From assembly GCA_016709145.1 (NCBI GenBank), contig JADJEK010000019.1:1-29999 (forward strand): a stretch of DNA of 29,999 bases. The letters run 5' to 3'. Source of the stretch: Planctomycetota bacterium. Lineage in GTDB: Bacteria > Planctomycetota > B15-G4 > JADJEK01. The notes under the pieces are model-generated. The model was given only the letters and a program-made list of their open reading frames with translations, did no database searches and was not told the DNA's origin. Below, piece after piece: positions 16,968 to 25,884 of the stretch. The translations under genes and the position numbers were made by a program. Position 1 is the first letter of the stretch; the number at the start of each line of letters is the position of its first letter.

Positions 16968-18221
16968 GTGATTCCCGTCGCGGCCACACTCGTCGATGCG
17001 AACACACGCGTCGCCGGCTCGCTCGAGATCCGCGCGGGTCGAGTCGCGCGGATCGGGCGTCCGGAGCACGCCAGTGCTCGGCGACGCCTGGCCATCGCGG
17101 GATTGCGCAACGCGCACGTCCATCTCGACCTGAGCCTCGTCCGTGGAGTGCCGCGCGCGACGCGTGGCTTCGCGGCGTGGGTGCTCGACCTATTGCGTTG
17201 CCGCGGTCCGTTCGATCCTTCGTCGTTCCAACGCGGAGCGGAGGCCGGTTGTCGCGAAGTCCTCGCCACCGGCACGGTCGCCGTCGGCGACATCGACTCG
17301 TCGGGAGCGGCTGCGGCGGTGGTCGCCGCGAGCGGTCTCAAGGGCATCGCGTTCCGCGAGATCCTCGGTTCGGGCAAGGACGAGGCGACACTGCTCGACC
17401 TCGAGCGCTGGCTCGACGCGTTTTCCGGCTTCGCGCCGGCGGGGCGCGTGTTGCCAGGGGTGTCGCCGCATGCCGCGTATTCCACGTCGCCTGGGCTCTA
17501 TCGCGGCGCCGCGCGGTTGGCGCGCGCGCGGTCCATTACGTTGACGACGCACGCGGCGGAGACCCTCGCGGAACGCGAGTTCCTCGAGCACGGCGGTGGT
17601 GAGTTCCGCGAACTGCTCGAGCGCGTGGGAGCTCCGAGCCCGCGCGGCGCCGGTTCGGTGTCGGTACGCCCGCTGCGCTTGCTCGAAGAGCTCGGCGTGC
17701 TGGGACGCTCCACGCTGCTCGCCCACGTGAATTACCCCGAGCCCGACGACATCGATCGGCTGGCCAAGACGCAGACAGCCGTCGTCTTTTGTCCGCGCAG
17801 TCACGCGTTCTTCGGGCACGGCTCCCACGGTCGTCATCCGATCGACCGCATGGTGGCGGCGGGCGTACGTGTGGCACTCGGCACCGACTCCCGCGCGAGC
17901 AACGGCTCACTCGACCTGTTCGGCGAGATGGCCTACCTGCGCGCGGCTCGGCCGGACCTGCCTCCCGCCCTGTTGTGGCGCGCGGCGACCGAAATCGGCG
18001 CGTCGCTGCTCGACGGGGGGAGTGGTCGCTTGACCGAGGGCGAACCCGCGGATCTGGCCGTCGTCGAGTTCCCTTACGACGTCCCGCCGACCGCCGCGGA
18101 CTGCGTCGAGGCGCTCACGCTCGGCGCCGGGAAGGTCGTGGCGACATTCGTCGACGGCGAGATCGCTTACGCACATCCCGACGCTCCGGCCGAGGCGCTT
18201 CCCTTGACGGAGGTCGGTTGA
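16968..18221 (+). CDS. Amidohydrolase, aminofutalosine deaminase (MqnX)-like
   Basis: This is a metal-dependent TIM-barrel hydrolase of about 417 residues. The start GTG 16968 is preferred because GAGG lies nine bases upstream; an in-frame TTG at 16947 would add seven residues. The metal-site motif NAHVHLDLS is followed by RATRGFAAWV, ATGTVAVGDI, THAAETLAEREFLEHGGGEF, LLAHVNY, CPRSHAFFGH and GTDSRASNGSLDLFGEM. The NAHxHLxLS form and the HAAET...GGGEFRELLE segment resemble the aminodeoxyfutalosine deaminases of the futalosine menaquinone pathway more than S-adenosylhomocysteine or cytosine deaminases. No other menaquinone gene is in the window, so the substrate is inferred. It ends 76 bases before the DHH gene; the -35 of that gene's candidate promoter lies in its last codons. 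Confidence 0.8.
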   Translation: MIPVAATLVDANTRVAGSLEIRAGRVARIGRPEHASARRRLAIAGLRNAHVHLDLSLVRGVPRATRGFAAWVLDLLRCRGPFDPSSFQRGAEAGCREVLATGTVAVGDIDSSGAAAAVVAASGLKGIAFREILGSGKDEATLLDLERWLDAFSGFAPAGRVLPGVSPHAAYSTSPGLYRGAARLARARSITLTTHAAETLAEREFLEHGGGEFRELLERVGAPSPRGAGSVSVRPLRLLEELGVLGRSTLLAHVNYPEPDDIDRLAKTQTAVVFCPRSHAFFGHGSHGRHPIDRMVAAGVRVALGTDSRASNGSLDLFGEMAYLRAARPDLPPALLWRAATEIGASLLDGGSGRLTEGEPADLAVVEFPYDVPPTAADCVEALTLGAGKVVATFVDGEIAYAHPDAPAEALPLTEVG

Positions 18222-18231
18222 GACCTATCGT
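18204..18231 (+). promoter_or_regulatory. Candidate promoter of the DHH phosphoesterase
   Basis: TTGACG (18204-18209) and TATCGT (18226-18231) are 16 bases apart. The -35 matches five of six consensus positions and the -10 four of six, with C before it. The -35 lies inside the final codons of the amidohydrolase. Transcription would begin near 18238, about 60 bases before ATG 18298. Confidence 0.45.
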
Positions 18232-18297
18232 TGACGCCTTCCCTGCGAGCCGGACCCCGGTCCGCCAGACGGCCGGTCGCGGGCCTTCGGAGGTTCG

Positions 18298-19326
18298 ATG
18301 ACGGCGAGTCTCACCGAGTCGATCGCGCAATTCGAGCGTCTCGTTGCGCAGCGATCGCGATTCGTCCTGGCCGGTCACGTCAACATCGACGGCGATTCGC
18401 TCGGTTCCATGCTCGGCATGGCGGATGCCCTGCGGCAGCTCGGTAAGTCCGTTCGCTGCATCGTGTTCGAGCCGGTCTCCGATCGCTACGCGTTCCTCCA
18501 AGGCGCGGCCAAGGTCGAGATCTTCGACCCCGTCGTCCACGCCCCCGCGCTGCACGACGCCGACGTCTTCATGATGTTCGACTTCTCCAGCACGAACCGG
18601 ATCCCGGGGCTGTGGGACTTGGTCGAAGCGAGCCGGGTCACCAAAGTCTGCTTCGACCATCACCCGACCGCGACGTTGCCGGGCGACATCAACGTGCATG
18701 ATCCGGCGTCGCCCGCGACCGGGACGATCGTCCTCGCGGTCCTGCGCCGACTCGGTGTTCCACTGTCGAACTCGATCGCGGAGGCCCTGCTCGTCGCGAT
18801 CTCGACCGACACCGGTTGGTTCCGCTACTCGAACACCTCTCCGGCCGTCCTGCGCGACGCGGCGGAACTCACGGCGACCGGCATCGACCCGCATCGCATC
18901 TACCGCGAGGTCTATCAACGCAACGAAGTCGCACTGATCCGATTGATCGGCGCGGTCGCGGCGCAGTTGAACGACGAGTTCGACGGTCGGTTGTTGTGGG
19001 CGACGATCCCGAACGAGCTGATCGAGCGGCTCGGCGTCGGGACGTTCGAGACCGATCAATTGCTCGACTTGTTGCGCACCGGGCGTGACGTCGAGTGCGT
19101 GGCGCTGATGCGGGAGACCTCGAATCACGACGTGCGGGTGAACCTGCGATCACGCGGAGTCGTCGACTTGACTCCGATCGCGCGCGAGATGGGCGGAGGC
19201 GGCCATCGGCACGCGGCTGGGGCCACGCTGCAATGCGGCCTGACCGAGGCCGTCGACCGCGTGATGCCGCTCGTTCGCGCGGCGCTCGCCGCCGGTTTGC
19301 GCGGACTGGCCAGCACGCCACGTTGA
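18298..19326 (+). CDS. nrnA: DHH/DHHA1 phosphoesterase, NrnA type
   Basis: Members of this family degrade short RNA oligonucleotides (nanoRNA) and often dephosphorylate pAp to AMP. At 342 residues it is slightly longer than most NrnA proteins. The metal-site motifs are all present: GHVNIDGDSLGS (H27, D31, D33), D95 in MFDFSST, the signature FDHH (D120-H122), and LVAISTDTGWFRY. The DHHA1 domain ends with the substrate-binding glycine motif GGGGHRHAAG near residue 300. No extra CBS or RecJ-type OB domain is present, which separates it from RecJ. The ATG is preceded by GGAGG. It may be transcribed from its own promoter and continue into the phosphoesterase downstream, with 99 bases between them. 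Confidence 0.9.
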   Translation: MTASLTESIAQFERLVAQRSRFVLAGHVNIDGDSLGSMLGMADALRQLGKSVRCIVFEPVSDRYAFLQGAAKVEIFDPVVHAPALHDADVFMMFDFSSTNRIPGLWDLVEASRVTKVCFDHHPTATLPGDINVHDPASPATGTIVLAVLRRLGVPLSNSIAEALLVAISTDTGWFRYSNTSPAVLRDAAELTATGIDPHRIYREVYQRNEVALIRLIGAVAAQLNDEFDGRLLWATIPNELIERLGVGTFETDQLLDLLRTGRDVECVALMRETSNHDVRVNLRSRGVVDLTPIAREMGGGGHRHAAGATLQCGLTEAVDRVMPLVRAALAAGLRGLASTPR

Positions 19327-19333
19327 GGCAACT

Positions 19334-19349
19334 CCGGTCAAGTGACCGG
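19334..19349. promoter_or_regulatory. Short palindrome, possible operator
   Basis: CCGGTCA and TGACCGG flank a two-base centre, giving a near-perfect 16-base dyad. It lies eight bases after the nrnA stop and 77 bases before the start of the metallophosphoesterase. There is no T-run, and the two-base centre is too short for a hairpin loop, so a protein-binding site is more likely than a terminator. Such dyads also arise by chance in GC-rich DNA. Confidence 0.35.
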
Positions 19350-19425
19350 GATGCGACACTGGAGATCGGGTCGGAAAGCCGCTGAAATCCCGCTCCACGA
19401 CTCGGGCCACCGGAAAGACGTCCTC

Positions 19426-20220
19426 GTGTACGCGATCATCTCCGACCTTCACTCGAACCTCGAAGCACTGACCGCAGTGCTCGATCGGATCGAACGTGCA
19501 AAGGTCGAGGACATCGTCTGTTTGGGCGACGTGATCGGTTATGGACCGGACCCGGAGTCGTGCATCGACCTCGTCCGTACGCGCTGCCGCTTCACGATCC
19601 GTGGCAACCACGACGACGCGCTGCTGGCGGACGCGGCCGACTTCAATCCGATCGCGCGCGAGGTCATCGACGGCACGCGTCAAATGCTGAAGCCCGGCTT
19701 GTTCTCGTCGGTGGCCAAGCGCGAGCGCTGGAACTTCCTCAAGAACCTCGAGATCGAGCGGCGCGAAGGTCCGGTCCTGTACGTCCACGGCTCGCCGCGC
19801 GAGCCGGTGAAGGAGTACGTGATGCGGACGGACGTCGTGTTCGCGCCCGACAAGCTGCGCGAGAGTTTCGAGCGCATCGACCAACTCTGCTTCGTCGGCC
19901 ACACGCACCAGCCCGGCGTCTTCATCGAGCGCTTCGACGGCGACCGCCCGTACTACGAGCACCGAGCGCCACACGAACTGAAGGACGGCATCTACGTGCT
20001 CGGGGCCGAGAAGGTCCTGTGCAACGTCGGATCCGTCGGGCAACCGCGTGACGGTGACCCGCGCTCGTGCTTCGTCGTGGTCCACGAGAGCCAGGACGGC
20101 AAGCCGACCAAGATCCAGTTCGTGCGGGTCGAGTACGACTTCCGGCCGACGCAGCAGAAGATCGACGCGATCCCGTGGATCAACAACCTGTGTGCGACGC
20201 GCCTCGAGATCGGCAAGTAA
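19426..20220 (+). CDS. Calcineurin-type metallophosphoesterase
   Basis: This is a predicted cytoplasmic phosphoesterase of 264 residues. All metal-site motifs of the superfamily are visible in order: SDLHSNLEAL at the N-terminus, GDVIGYGPDPE, GNHDDAL, VHGSP and GHTH. This set is the YfcE/MJ0936-like single-domain type, whose members hydrolyse phosphodiesters but whose natural substrates are mostly unknown. GTG 19426 is chosen because GGAAAG lies eight bases before it and the motif SDLHSN falls at the usual distance from the N-terminus; the reading frame stays open upstream but carries no conserved sequence. It faces the following gene tail to tail with 19 bases between them. Confidence 0.85.
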   Translation: MYAIISDLHSNLEALTAVLDRIERAKVEDIVCLGDVIGYGPDPESCIDLVRTRCRFTIRGNHDDALLADAADFNPIAREVIDGTRQMLKPGLFSSVAKRERWNFLKNLEIERREGPVLYVHGSPREPVKEYVMRTDVVFAPDKLRESFERIDQLCFVGHTHQPGVFIERFDGDRPYYEHRAPHELKDGIYVLGAEKVLCNVGSVGQPRDGDPRSCFVVVHESQDGKPTKIQFVRVEYDFRPTQQKIDAIPWINNLCATRLEIGK

Positions 20221-20239
20221 CGCGCCGACGCGTCGCGGT

Positions 20240-21796
20240 TCACGGCGACGGCAGAACGATCGACTCCAACACACCGAGTTCCCACGCCACGAACGGGCCG
20301 AGGCGCGTGCGCGGACTGGTCCGGTCGAGCCAAGCGCGCAGCGAAGGCTCGATCCCCGGCACTTGGTCCTCCGACGCCAGGAACAGCGTCTTGCGACCAC
20401 CCATGCCGAAGTGCTTCCACGCTCGATCGCGCTTCACCGCGAAGTCTTGCAGGTCGAGTACGCCGTCGATGTAGCGGTCCGATTGCGCGAGGACTTGGAG
20501 CGTGTAGTTCCCGAACAGGAAGATCGGGTCGGATTCGCGTGTCTGCGTCTGTGCGGCGATCTCGTGGCCGAGCCGCGCGAGGTCGAAGTTCCGGCGTGAC
20601 TCGGTCACCGTGTGCGACCGAAACGCCAACACCACCGTCAGTGCGGCCGTCAGTGCGAGGGCAGCGGCGGCGCGTGGCGTCTCGGAGCGTGCGCCGGCCA
20701 GGCGTCGCACGCTCTGCGCGACGAACAACGCGATCGCGGGCGCCACGTAGAGCATGTAGTAGTCGTGGCGGCTCGCGTGCACGGCGAGGACGACCAGGTT
20801 GCCGAGCCCGAGGCCGAGCGCGACAAAAGCCGCGAACTCACCATCGCCGAGTCGGCGCCGTACCAGGTTCGGCAACGTGGTCACGAGGCCGATCGCGGCG
20901 ACGATCAGCGCCGGCCAGCCGATCAACTCCGCGGAGTACGCGCGCATGCGTTCGAGGAACGGCCCGAGTTCGAAGGCCTTCGACAACGGCGTCACGTTCC
21001 ATACGTAGAGCAACGCGTTGCCACCCGACCCGTCGGCGGGGTGGCCGTAACGGGACAGTTGCCAGGTGTAGAGCAGCTTCACGGTCACGACGGCGGCGAC
21101 CGTGCCCACGAACAACAGGCCGACGGCGAATCCGCGCCGGACGCGCCGGCCGTCCGCGAAGGTGCGGGGTTCGTGCGCTCGGAACGGCAGCAAGAGTGCG
21201 ATCAACAGCGGCAGGCCGAGAGCGATCCAATCGCAACCCACGGCCAGCGCTTGGGCCCATGCTGCCCGCCATGCGTCCTTCGAGCGCCCGCGCCGCAAGT
21301 AGCGCAGGAACAGGTGCAGCGCGAGCAGCGCGAAGAACAGCGTCGGCAACTCGAAGTTCGGGAATGGCCCGTAGTAGACGAGCACGGGCAGCGTCGCCGC
21401 GACGCACAGCGCGGTTGCGCGCGTCGGTGTCTCGCCGCCGCGCGCGAGTCGGCCGATCACGACCACGATCGCGATCGCGAACACGAGGAACACGAAGCGC
21501 AAGCCGGCCGGACGGGTGCCGGTCAATCCGGCACCGACCCAAGCGATGAGCACCGTCCCGGGCGGGTGATGCATGTAGTAGGCGAAGTGCTCGGTCGCGA
21601 CCTTGACCGGATTCAGGACCGGGACGCCGCCGGTCTCGAGGATGCCGTAGCGCAGGTGGTTCTTGGCGAGGATCGAGAACAGCGCCGCGCAGGCCCCACG
21701 GTGGCCGCCCTCGTAATCCTCGAGCAGACCGCGTCCACGTTCCGCGATCCCGATGACGATGGCGATTGCGACGAGCAGGGCGGCGAAGCGGCGCAT
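20240..21796 (-). CDS. Polytopic membrane protein, GT39/ArnT-like glycosyltransferase
   Basis: This 518-residue protein has about ten hydrophobic segments. Near the N-terminus, an acidic loop (LLEDYEGGHRG) after the first membrane segment and the later YYMHHPPGTVLIAW resemble the GT-C glycosyltransferases that use a polyprenyl-phosphate sugar (PMT/ArnT family), where the first loop carries the catalytic acid. The C-terminal ~120 residues are hydrophilic (from about FRSHTVTESRR on) and would face the periplasm. ATG 21796 is preferred: a longer start would run into the divergent gene, and a TACGAT box ends only eight bases upstream of this ATG. The donor and acceptor cannot be deduced. The divergent neighbour is another large GT-C-like membrane protein, hinting at surface glycan or protein glycosylation. 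Confidence 0.7.
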   Translation of the reverse strand: MRRFAALLVAIAIVIGIAERGRGLLEDYEGGHRGACAALFSILAKNHLRYGILETGGVPVLNPVKVATEHFAYYMHHPPGTVLIAWVGAGLTGTRPAGLRFVFLVFAIAIVVVIGRLARGGETPTRATALCVAATLPVLVYYGPFPNFELPTLFFALLALHLFLRYLRRGRSKDAWRAAWAQALAVGCDWIALGLPLLIALLLPFRAHEPRTFADGRRVRRGFAVGLLFVGTVAAVVTVKLLYTWQLSRYGHPADGSGGNALLYVWNVTPLSKAFELGPFLERMRAYSAELIGWPALIVAAIGLVTTLPNLVRRRLGDGEFAAFVALGLGLGNLVVLAVHASRHDYYMLYVAPAIALFVAQSVRRLAGARSETPRAAAALALTAALTVVLAFRSHTVTESRRNFDLARLGHEIAAQTQTRESDPIFLFGNYTLQVLAQSDRYIDGVLDLQDFAVKRDRAWKHFGMGGRKTLFLASEDQVPGIEPSLRAWLDRTSPRTRLGPFVAWELGVLESIVLPSP

Positions 21797-21804
21797 GGGT
21801 GGGG

Positions 21805-21810
21805 ATCGTA
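21805..21810 (-). promoter_or_regulatory. Candidate -10 box of the GT39-like gene
   Basis: On the minus strand TACGAT, preceded by C, ends eight bases before ATG 21796. It is the same hexamer as that in front of coaD. The spacing would start the transcript at or within about two bases of the start codon. No convincing -35 was found at 16-18 bases. Confidence 0.35.
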
Positions 21811-21891
21811 GGGGGCGCGTGCGCAGGACGTAAGGCCGAGTTCGGAACGCTGCGAGCCCGACCCGTGCCGTCGGTTCGCCGGGGACCCCGC

Positions 21892-21897
21892 TACACT
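21892..21897 (+). promoter_or_regulatory. Candidate -10 box of the YfhO-like gene
   Basis: TACACT, preceded by GC, ends six bases before GTG 21904. That is the normal distance from a -10 box to the first transcribed base, so the message would be leaderless. There is no Shine-Dalgarno sequence before this GTG. No good -35 was found. Confidence 0.4.
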
Positions 21898-21903
21898 CCC
21901 GCC

Positions 21904-24369
21904 GTGAACACGGAACCGACGCTCTCGCCGCGGTCGCGCGCGCACGATGCGCTCGCATGCGTGGTCCTGCTCTTCGCCGTCCTCTGGCCGTTTTCCGACA
22001 CGCTGGTCGGCGATGGCTGCATGCTCTCGTTCGACACGCGCAAGACCGGATTCGCGCCGTTCCAAGTCGAACGCCCCGCGGACGTCGATGCGCGCCCGGC
22101 GAACCTCGTCACTTCCGACATCAACGGCTGGATCGTGCCCGAGACCGAACTCATGGTGCGCGAGTTGCGCGCCCGGCGCCTGCCGCTGTGGAACCCCTAC
22201 GTCCTCTGCGGGCAGCCGCTGCTCGCGAATCTCGCGTTCGCGCCGTTCTATCCGCCGAACCTGTTGGCGCTCGCGATCGATCCCCTGCGTGCCTTGGCGT
22301 GGATCACGGTGCTCCACTACTGGCTCGCGGGCGTGTTCGTCTACTTCTGGCTGCGGCGATTCGGGCTCGGGCTGGGCGCGGGTCTGGTCGGTGCGCTCGC
22401 CTGCGCGCTGACCACGTGGATGACGACGCGGTTCCATCTGCCGACGATCGCGATGACGGCGGCGTGGTTCCCCGGCATGGTGCTGGCGTTCGAGCGCCTC
22501 TTGTTGAAGCCCGGGACCAACGCGGTCACTCGACTCGCGGTCTGTGTCGGCGGCGCGGCGCTCGCGGGGTTCCCGCAGTTGTTGGCGCTCGAGCTGCTCG
22601 GGCTCGCCGTGTACGGGTTCGTGCGAGTGGTCCAGGTGCGCAACGCACGGGTGCGAGTCGGGCTCGGTGCGCCATTGGCCGTCGGGGTCGGCGTGTTGCT
22701 CGGTGCCGTCCATCTGTTCCCCGCCGCAGCGCTGTTTTCCGACTCGTTGCGCTCGGACTTCGCAAGCGCCGTCGCTGGCCGGGCCCTGCGCGGTGCCGCG
22801 CTCGTCGGTGTCGTGCATCCGTACGCCTTCGGCGATCCCGTGACCGTGTTGTCCACGGTCGCCCGCTTCGAGGACTACCTGCCGCACCGCGTGTTCCTCG
22901 GTTCGGACGTCCAAGAGAACGCGGTCGAGAACGCGGTCTGGTTCGGCGCCCTGCCACTCGCTCTCGTGGCGGCGGCGGTGTTCGCGCTGCGTCGCCGTTC
23001 CGCGGCGCTCGCGCTCGCCCTCGTGGCGCTCGTGGGTGCGCTGCTGTCGTTCGGCGTCCCGATCCCGTGGATCGAGGTCGGCAGTCCGAAACGCGCGCTC
23101 GTGTTGCTCGTGATCCCGCTGGCGATGCTCACGGGCGTCGGATTCGACGCGTTGACACGCCGCGGTGCGCGATCGGCGGCCGGAATCGCGGCGTTCGCGA
23201 TCGGGATCACGGTGTTCGTCGTGGCCGCGCTTTGCGCGTTCGCTCCCGCGATCGTCGCGGCCGCGCTCGCGCGCTGCGCGGGATCGGTCGAGATCACCGA
23301 CGCGGATCGCGTCGCGTTCATCACGCACTTGCGTGCGACGAGCGGATGGGTCGTCGCGGTCGCGGCATCCGCGCTGATCGCCCTGGTCCTGAGCGTGCGC
23401 CGGGCCGCACTCGCCGTCGTCGCGTGCGCCGTCGTCGTGGTCGCGGATCTCGGCACGTTCGCGCGACACTTCAATCCGGCACAGCAGCGCGAGGGCCAAT
23501 ACCCCGCGACACCGGCAGTCAAGTTCGTGCGGGATTCGGGCGAGCGCACCGTTCGCGCGCATGATCTGACGCCGTTGCCCGCGTCGATCGGCCCGCTGCT
23601 CGGGTACCGCAGCGCCGACGGCGCCGAGCCGATGGTGATGCGGCGCATCGCGCAGTTCTACGAGGCACTCGAGCCCGGACGCTTCGATCCACGTGATCCG
23701 CGCGTCATGCGCCCGTTCACGGACGTGCGCGTGTTCGGGCATCCGCTGTTCTTGCGCACGGCGACGCCGTTCGTCGTCGCGAACCGCGAGTTGCCGCTGC
23801 AACGCGCCGACGTCGTGTACGCGAACGACGCCGAGGGGCTCGGCGTCTATCGCCTTCGTGACTCGATGCCGCGTGTGCGTTTGGTCGCGGGCTGGTCGTT
23901 CGTCCCCGAGGCGGAACGCCTCGCCGCCCTGCGTGATCCGACCATCGACCCGCGGCGGCTGGTCCAGATCGAGCCGCACGAGTCGTTCGGGATCGGCAAC
24001 GGACCGGGACCGCTCGACGCTCCCGCGGGGTCGGTGCGCATCGTCGACGAGACCGCGTCCGCGTTGACGGTCGAACTCGATGGCGTCGACCGACGCGTTT
24101 GGCTCGTGCTCGCCGACACGTTCGATTCCGGCTGGCGAGTGGACGAGGAACTGCGCGATGGATCGATGCGTCGAGGCAGCCTCGACATCGCCGATCATGC
24201 GTTCCGCGCGGTCGCGGTCGGCCCGGAGACGCGACGCGTCACGTTCCGCTACGAACCCTCGTCGTTCTGGTGGGGAGTGCGCGCCTCGGCGTTCGCGCTC
24301 GCGATCCTCGTCCTCGGCGAGGGTTTCGGGGCCCTCGCTCGACGGAGGACGCGCCGCGCGGCCGCGTGA
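21904..24369 (+). CDS. YfhO-family polytopic membrane protein
   Basis: This 821-residue protein has a dozen or more membrane segments in the first ~530 residues and a hydrophilic C-terminal domain that ends in one more membrane helix. The early loop with WNPYVLCGQPLLAN and FYPPNLLAL is typical of the YfhO family (GT-C superfamily), implicated in surface glycan modification in Firmicutes. The C-terminal part, with LADTFDSGWRV, FRAVAVGPETRRVTFRYEPSSFWWG and a final helix, also matches the usual YfhO end. The GTG start is supported by a TACACT box six bases upstream; there is no ribosome site. It stops directly against the comM stop on the other strand, with no gap. The biochemical role is inferred by family only. 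Confidence 0.8.
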   Translation: MNTEPTLSPRSRAHDALACVVLLFAVLWPFSDTLVGDGCMLSFDTRKTGFAPFQVERPADVDARPANLVTSDINGWIVPETELMVRELRARRLPLWNPYVLCGQPLLANLAFAPFYPPNLLALAIDPLRALAWITVLHYWLAGVFVYFWLRRFGLGLGAGLVGALACALTTWMTTRFHLPTIAMTAAWFPGMVLAFERLLLKPGTNAVTRLAVCVGGAALAGFPQLLALELLGLAVYGFVRVVQVRNARVRVGLGAPLAVGVGVLLGAVHLFPAAALFSDSLRSDFASAVAGRALRGAALVGVVHPYAFGDPVTVLSTVARFEDYLPHRVFLGSDVQENAVENAVWFGALPLALVAAAVFALRRRSAALALALVALVGALLSFGVPIPWIEVGSPKRALVLLVIPLAMLTGVGFDALTRRGARSAAGIAAFAIGITVFVVAALCAFAPAIVAAALARCAGSVEITDADRVAFITHLRATSGWVVAVAASALIALVLSVRRAALAVVACAVVVVADLGTFARHFNPAQQREGQYPATPAVKFVRDSGERTVRAHDLTPLPASIGPLLGYRSADGAEPMVMRRIAQFYEALEPGRFDPRDPRVMRPFTDVRVFGHPLFLRTATPFVVANRELPLQRADVVYANDAEGLGVYRLRDSMPRVRLVAGWSFVPEAERLAALRDPTIDPRRLVQIEPHESFGIGNGPGPLDAPAGSVRIVDETASALTVELDGVDRRVWLVLADTFDSGWRVDEELRDGSMRRGSLDIADHAFRAVAVGPETRRVTFRYEPSSFWWGVRASAFALAILVLGEGFGALARRRTRRAAA

Positions 24370-25884
24370 TCATTCGTGGAGCGGCAGCGTCGTACGGCAT
24401 GCCAGCGCGAATGCGACGTCCGCGCTGGCGATCGTCGCGCTCCCGCGCAGATCGGCGACCGTGCGCGCCACGCGCAGGATGCGCTTGACGCTGCGCGCGG
24501 ACAGATGCTGCGTGTCCGCGGCCTTCAACAACAGGCGATGGCCTTCTGGATCCGGCACGCAGAACCGTTCGACTTCTTTCGGCGACATCTGCGCATTCAC
24601 GCGTGTGAGTGAGCGCGTGAAGCGCTCGGTCTGCAGTTCGCGCGCGCGCACGATCGCCGTGCGCAGATCGATCGAGCCGGTGCGCGGACCGGGCTCGAGC
24701 AGTTCCCGCACGTCGACCGCGGCGACCTCGACGCGCAGGTCGATGCGATCGAGCAGCGGTCCCGACAGGCGTTGGACGTAGCGGCGCACTTCGTGGTCGG
24801 AGCATCGGCACGCGACCTTGGGATGGCCGCGGTAGCCACACGGGCACGGGTTCATCGCGGCGACGAGGCAGACATCGGCCGGGAACGTCAGCGTGCCCGC
24901 GACGCGCGAGACCGTGATCGTGCGTTCTTCCAGCGGCTGGCGCAGGGCTTCGATGACGACGCGAGGGAACTCGGCGAACTCGTCGAGGAACAGCACGCCG
25001 TTGTGCGCGAGCGTGATTTCTCCAGGGCGGAGTTGCACGCCGCCGCCGACCAGCGCCGCCGCCGACGCCGTGTGGTGCGGCGCACGGAACGGCGGCCGCG
25101 AGACCCGCGTGTTGCGCGTCGGGTCGACCACGGACGCGATGCGCGAGCACTCGATCGACGCGTCGTCGCCGAGCGCCGGCAACAGCGCGCGCAGCCGTCG
25201 TGCGAGCATCGTCTTGCCCGAGCCCGGCGGACCGACGAGAAGCAGGTTGTGCATCCCAGCGGCCGCGACGGCGAGTGCTTGTTTCGCGAGTTCCTGGCCA
25301 CGAACGTCGCGAACGTCGTCTTCACCCTCGACGTCGACCTCCGGTTGCGCCGGCCGCGCGGGATCGACGGACGCGGTCCCTGCGAGCACCGCCATGGCCT
25401 CTGCCAACGTCCGCACCGGATACACGGGAGCGGCGTGCGCGAGCGCCGCCTGCTCCGCGATCTCGGCCGGCGCGAGGATCGCGTCGATGTCGAGTTCGCG
25501 CGCGGCGGCCGCGATCGCCAGGATGCCGCGCACCGGCCGAACGCGCCCATCCAGCGCGAGCTCGCCGGCCGCGAGTACCCGCGGGAAGCGCTCGTGGGGG
25601 AGTTGCCCGGACTCCGCGAGCAACGCGAGCGCGAGCGGCAGGTCGAGCAGTGGTCCGTCCTTGCGCTGATCGGCCGGCGCCAGGTGGACGAGCACGCTCT
25701 TGCGCGGGAACTCGTAGCCGCTCGCGAGGATCGCGGCTTTCACGCGATCGCGTGACTCGCGTACCGCGGCGCCTGGAAGTCCGGTGAGCAGGAATCGTCC
25801 GTACTGCCCGGACAGCAGTCGGACTTCGATCTCGACGACGAGCGCGTCGATCCCGAACAGAGTCGCGCCGAAGATGGATCCCAT
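24370..25884 (-). CDS. comM: YifB-family AAA+ ATPase ComM
   Basis: ComM is a hexameric Mg-chelatase-like ATPase that promotes branch migration when incoming DNA recombines during natural transformation. The 504-residue length is typical. The N-terminal Lon-like (ChlI) domain opens with ATLFGIDALVVEIEV and contains GLPGAAVRESRDRVKAAI. The AAA+ core has Walker A GPPGSGKT, the family motif RPFRAPHH-like (RPPFRAPHHT), Walker B GVLFLDEFAEF and the cysteine-rich NPCPCGYRGHPKVACRC. The C-terminal domain ends with sensor-like SVKRILRVARTVADL. It is the last gene of a minus-strand run comEC, HEAT protein, comM, with 47 bases before its ATG. There is no Shine-Dalgarno; a perfect hairpin directly abuts the start codon. 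Confidence 0.93.
   Translation of the reverse strand: MGSIFGATLFGIDALVVEIEVRLLSGQYGRFLLTGLPGAAVRESRDRVKAAILASGYEFPRKSVLVHLAPADQRKDGPLLDLPLALALLAESGQLPHERFPRVLAAGELALDGRVRPVRGILAIAAAARELDIDAILAPAEIAEQAALAHAAPVYPVRTLAEAMAVLAGTASVDPARPAQPEVDVEGEDDVRDVRGQELAKQALAVAAAGMHNLLLVGPPGSGKTMLARRLRALLPALGDDASIECSRIASVVDPTRNTRVSRPPFRAPHHTASAAALVGGGVQLRPGEITLAHNGVLFLDEFAEFPRVVIEALRQPLEERTITVSRVAGTLTFPADVCLVAAMNPCPCGYRGHPKVACRCSDHEVRRYVQRLSGPLLDRIDLRVEVAAVDVRELLEPGPRTGSIDLRTAIVRARELQTERFTRSLTRVNAQMSPKEVERFCVPDPEGHRLLLKAADTQHLSARSVKRILRVARTVADLRGSATIASADVAFALACRTTLPLHE

Noticed and set aside
20226..20235. CGACGCGTCG palindrome between the convergent metallophosphoesterase and GT39-like genes
   Set aside because: It is self-complementary with no loop and no T-run, and is short and GC-rich enough to be chance; not supportable as a terminator.
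21613..24198. Minus-strand reading frame of 861 codons
   Set aside because: It is antisense to the YfhO-like gene; the Arg/Asp/Glu/His-rich composition is typical of a shadow, and it covers the divergent promoter region.
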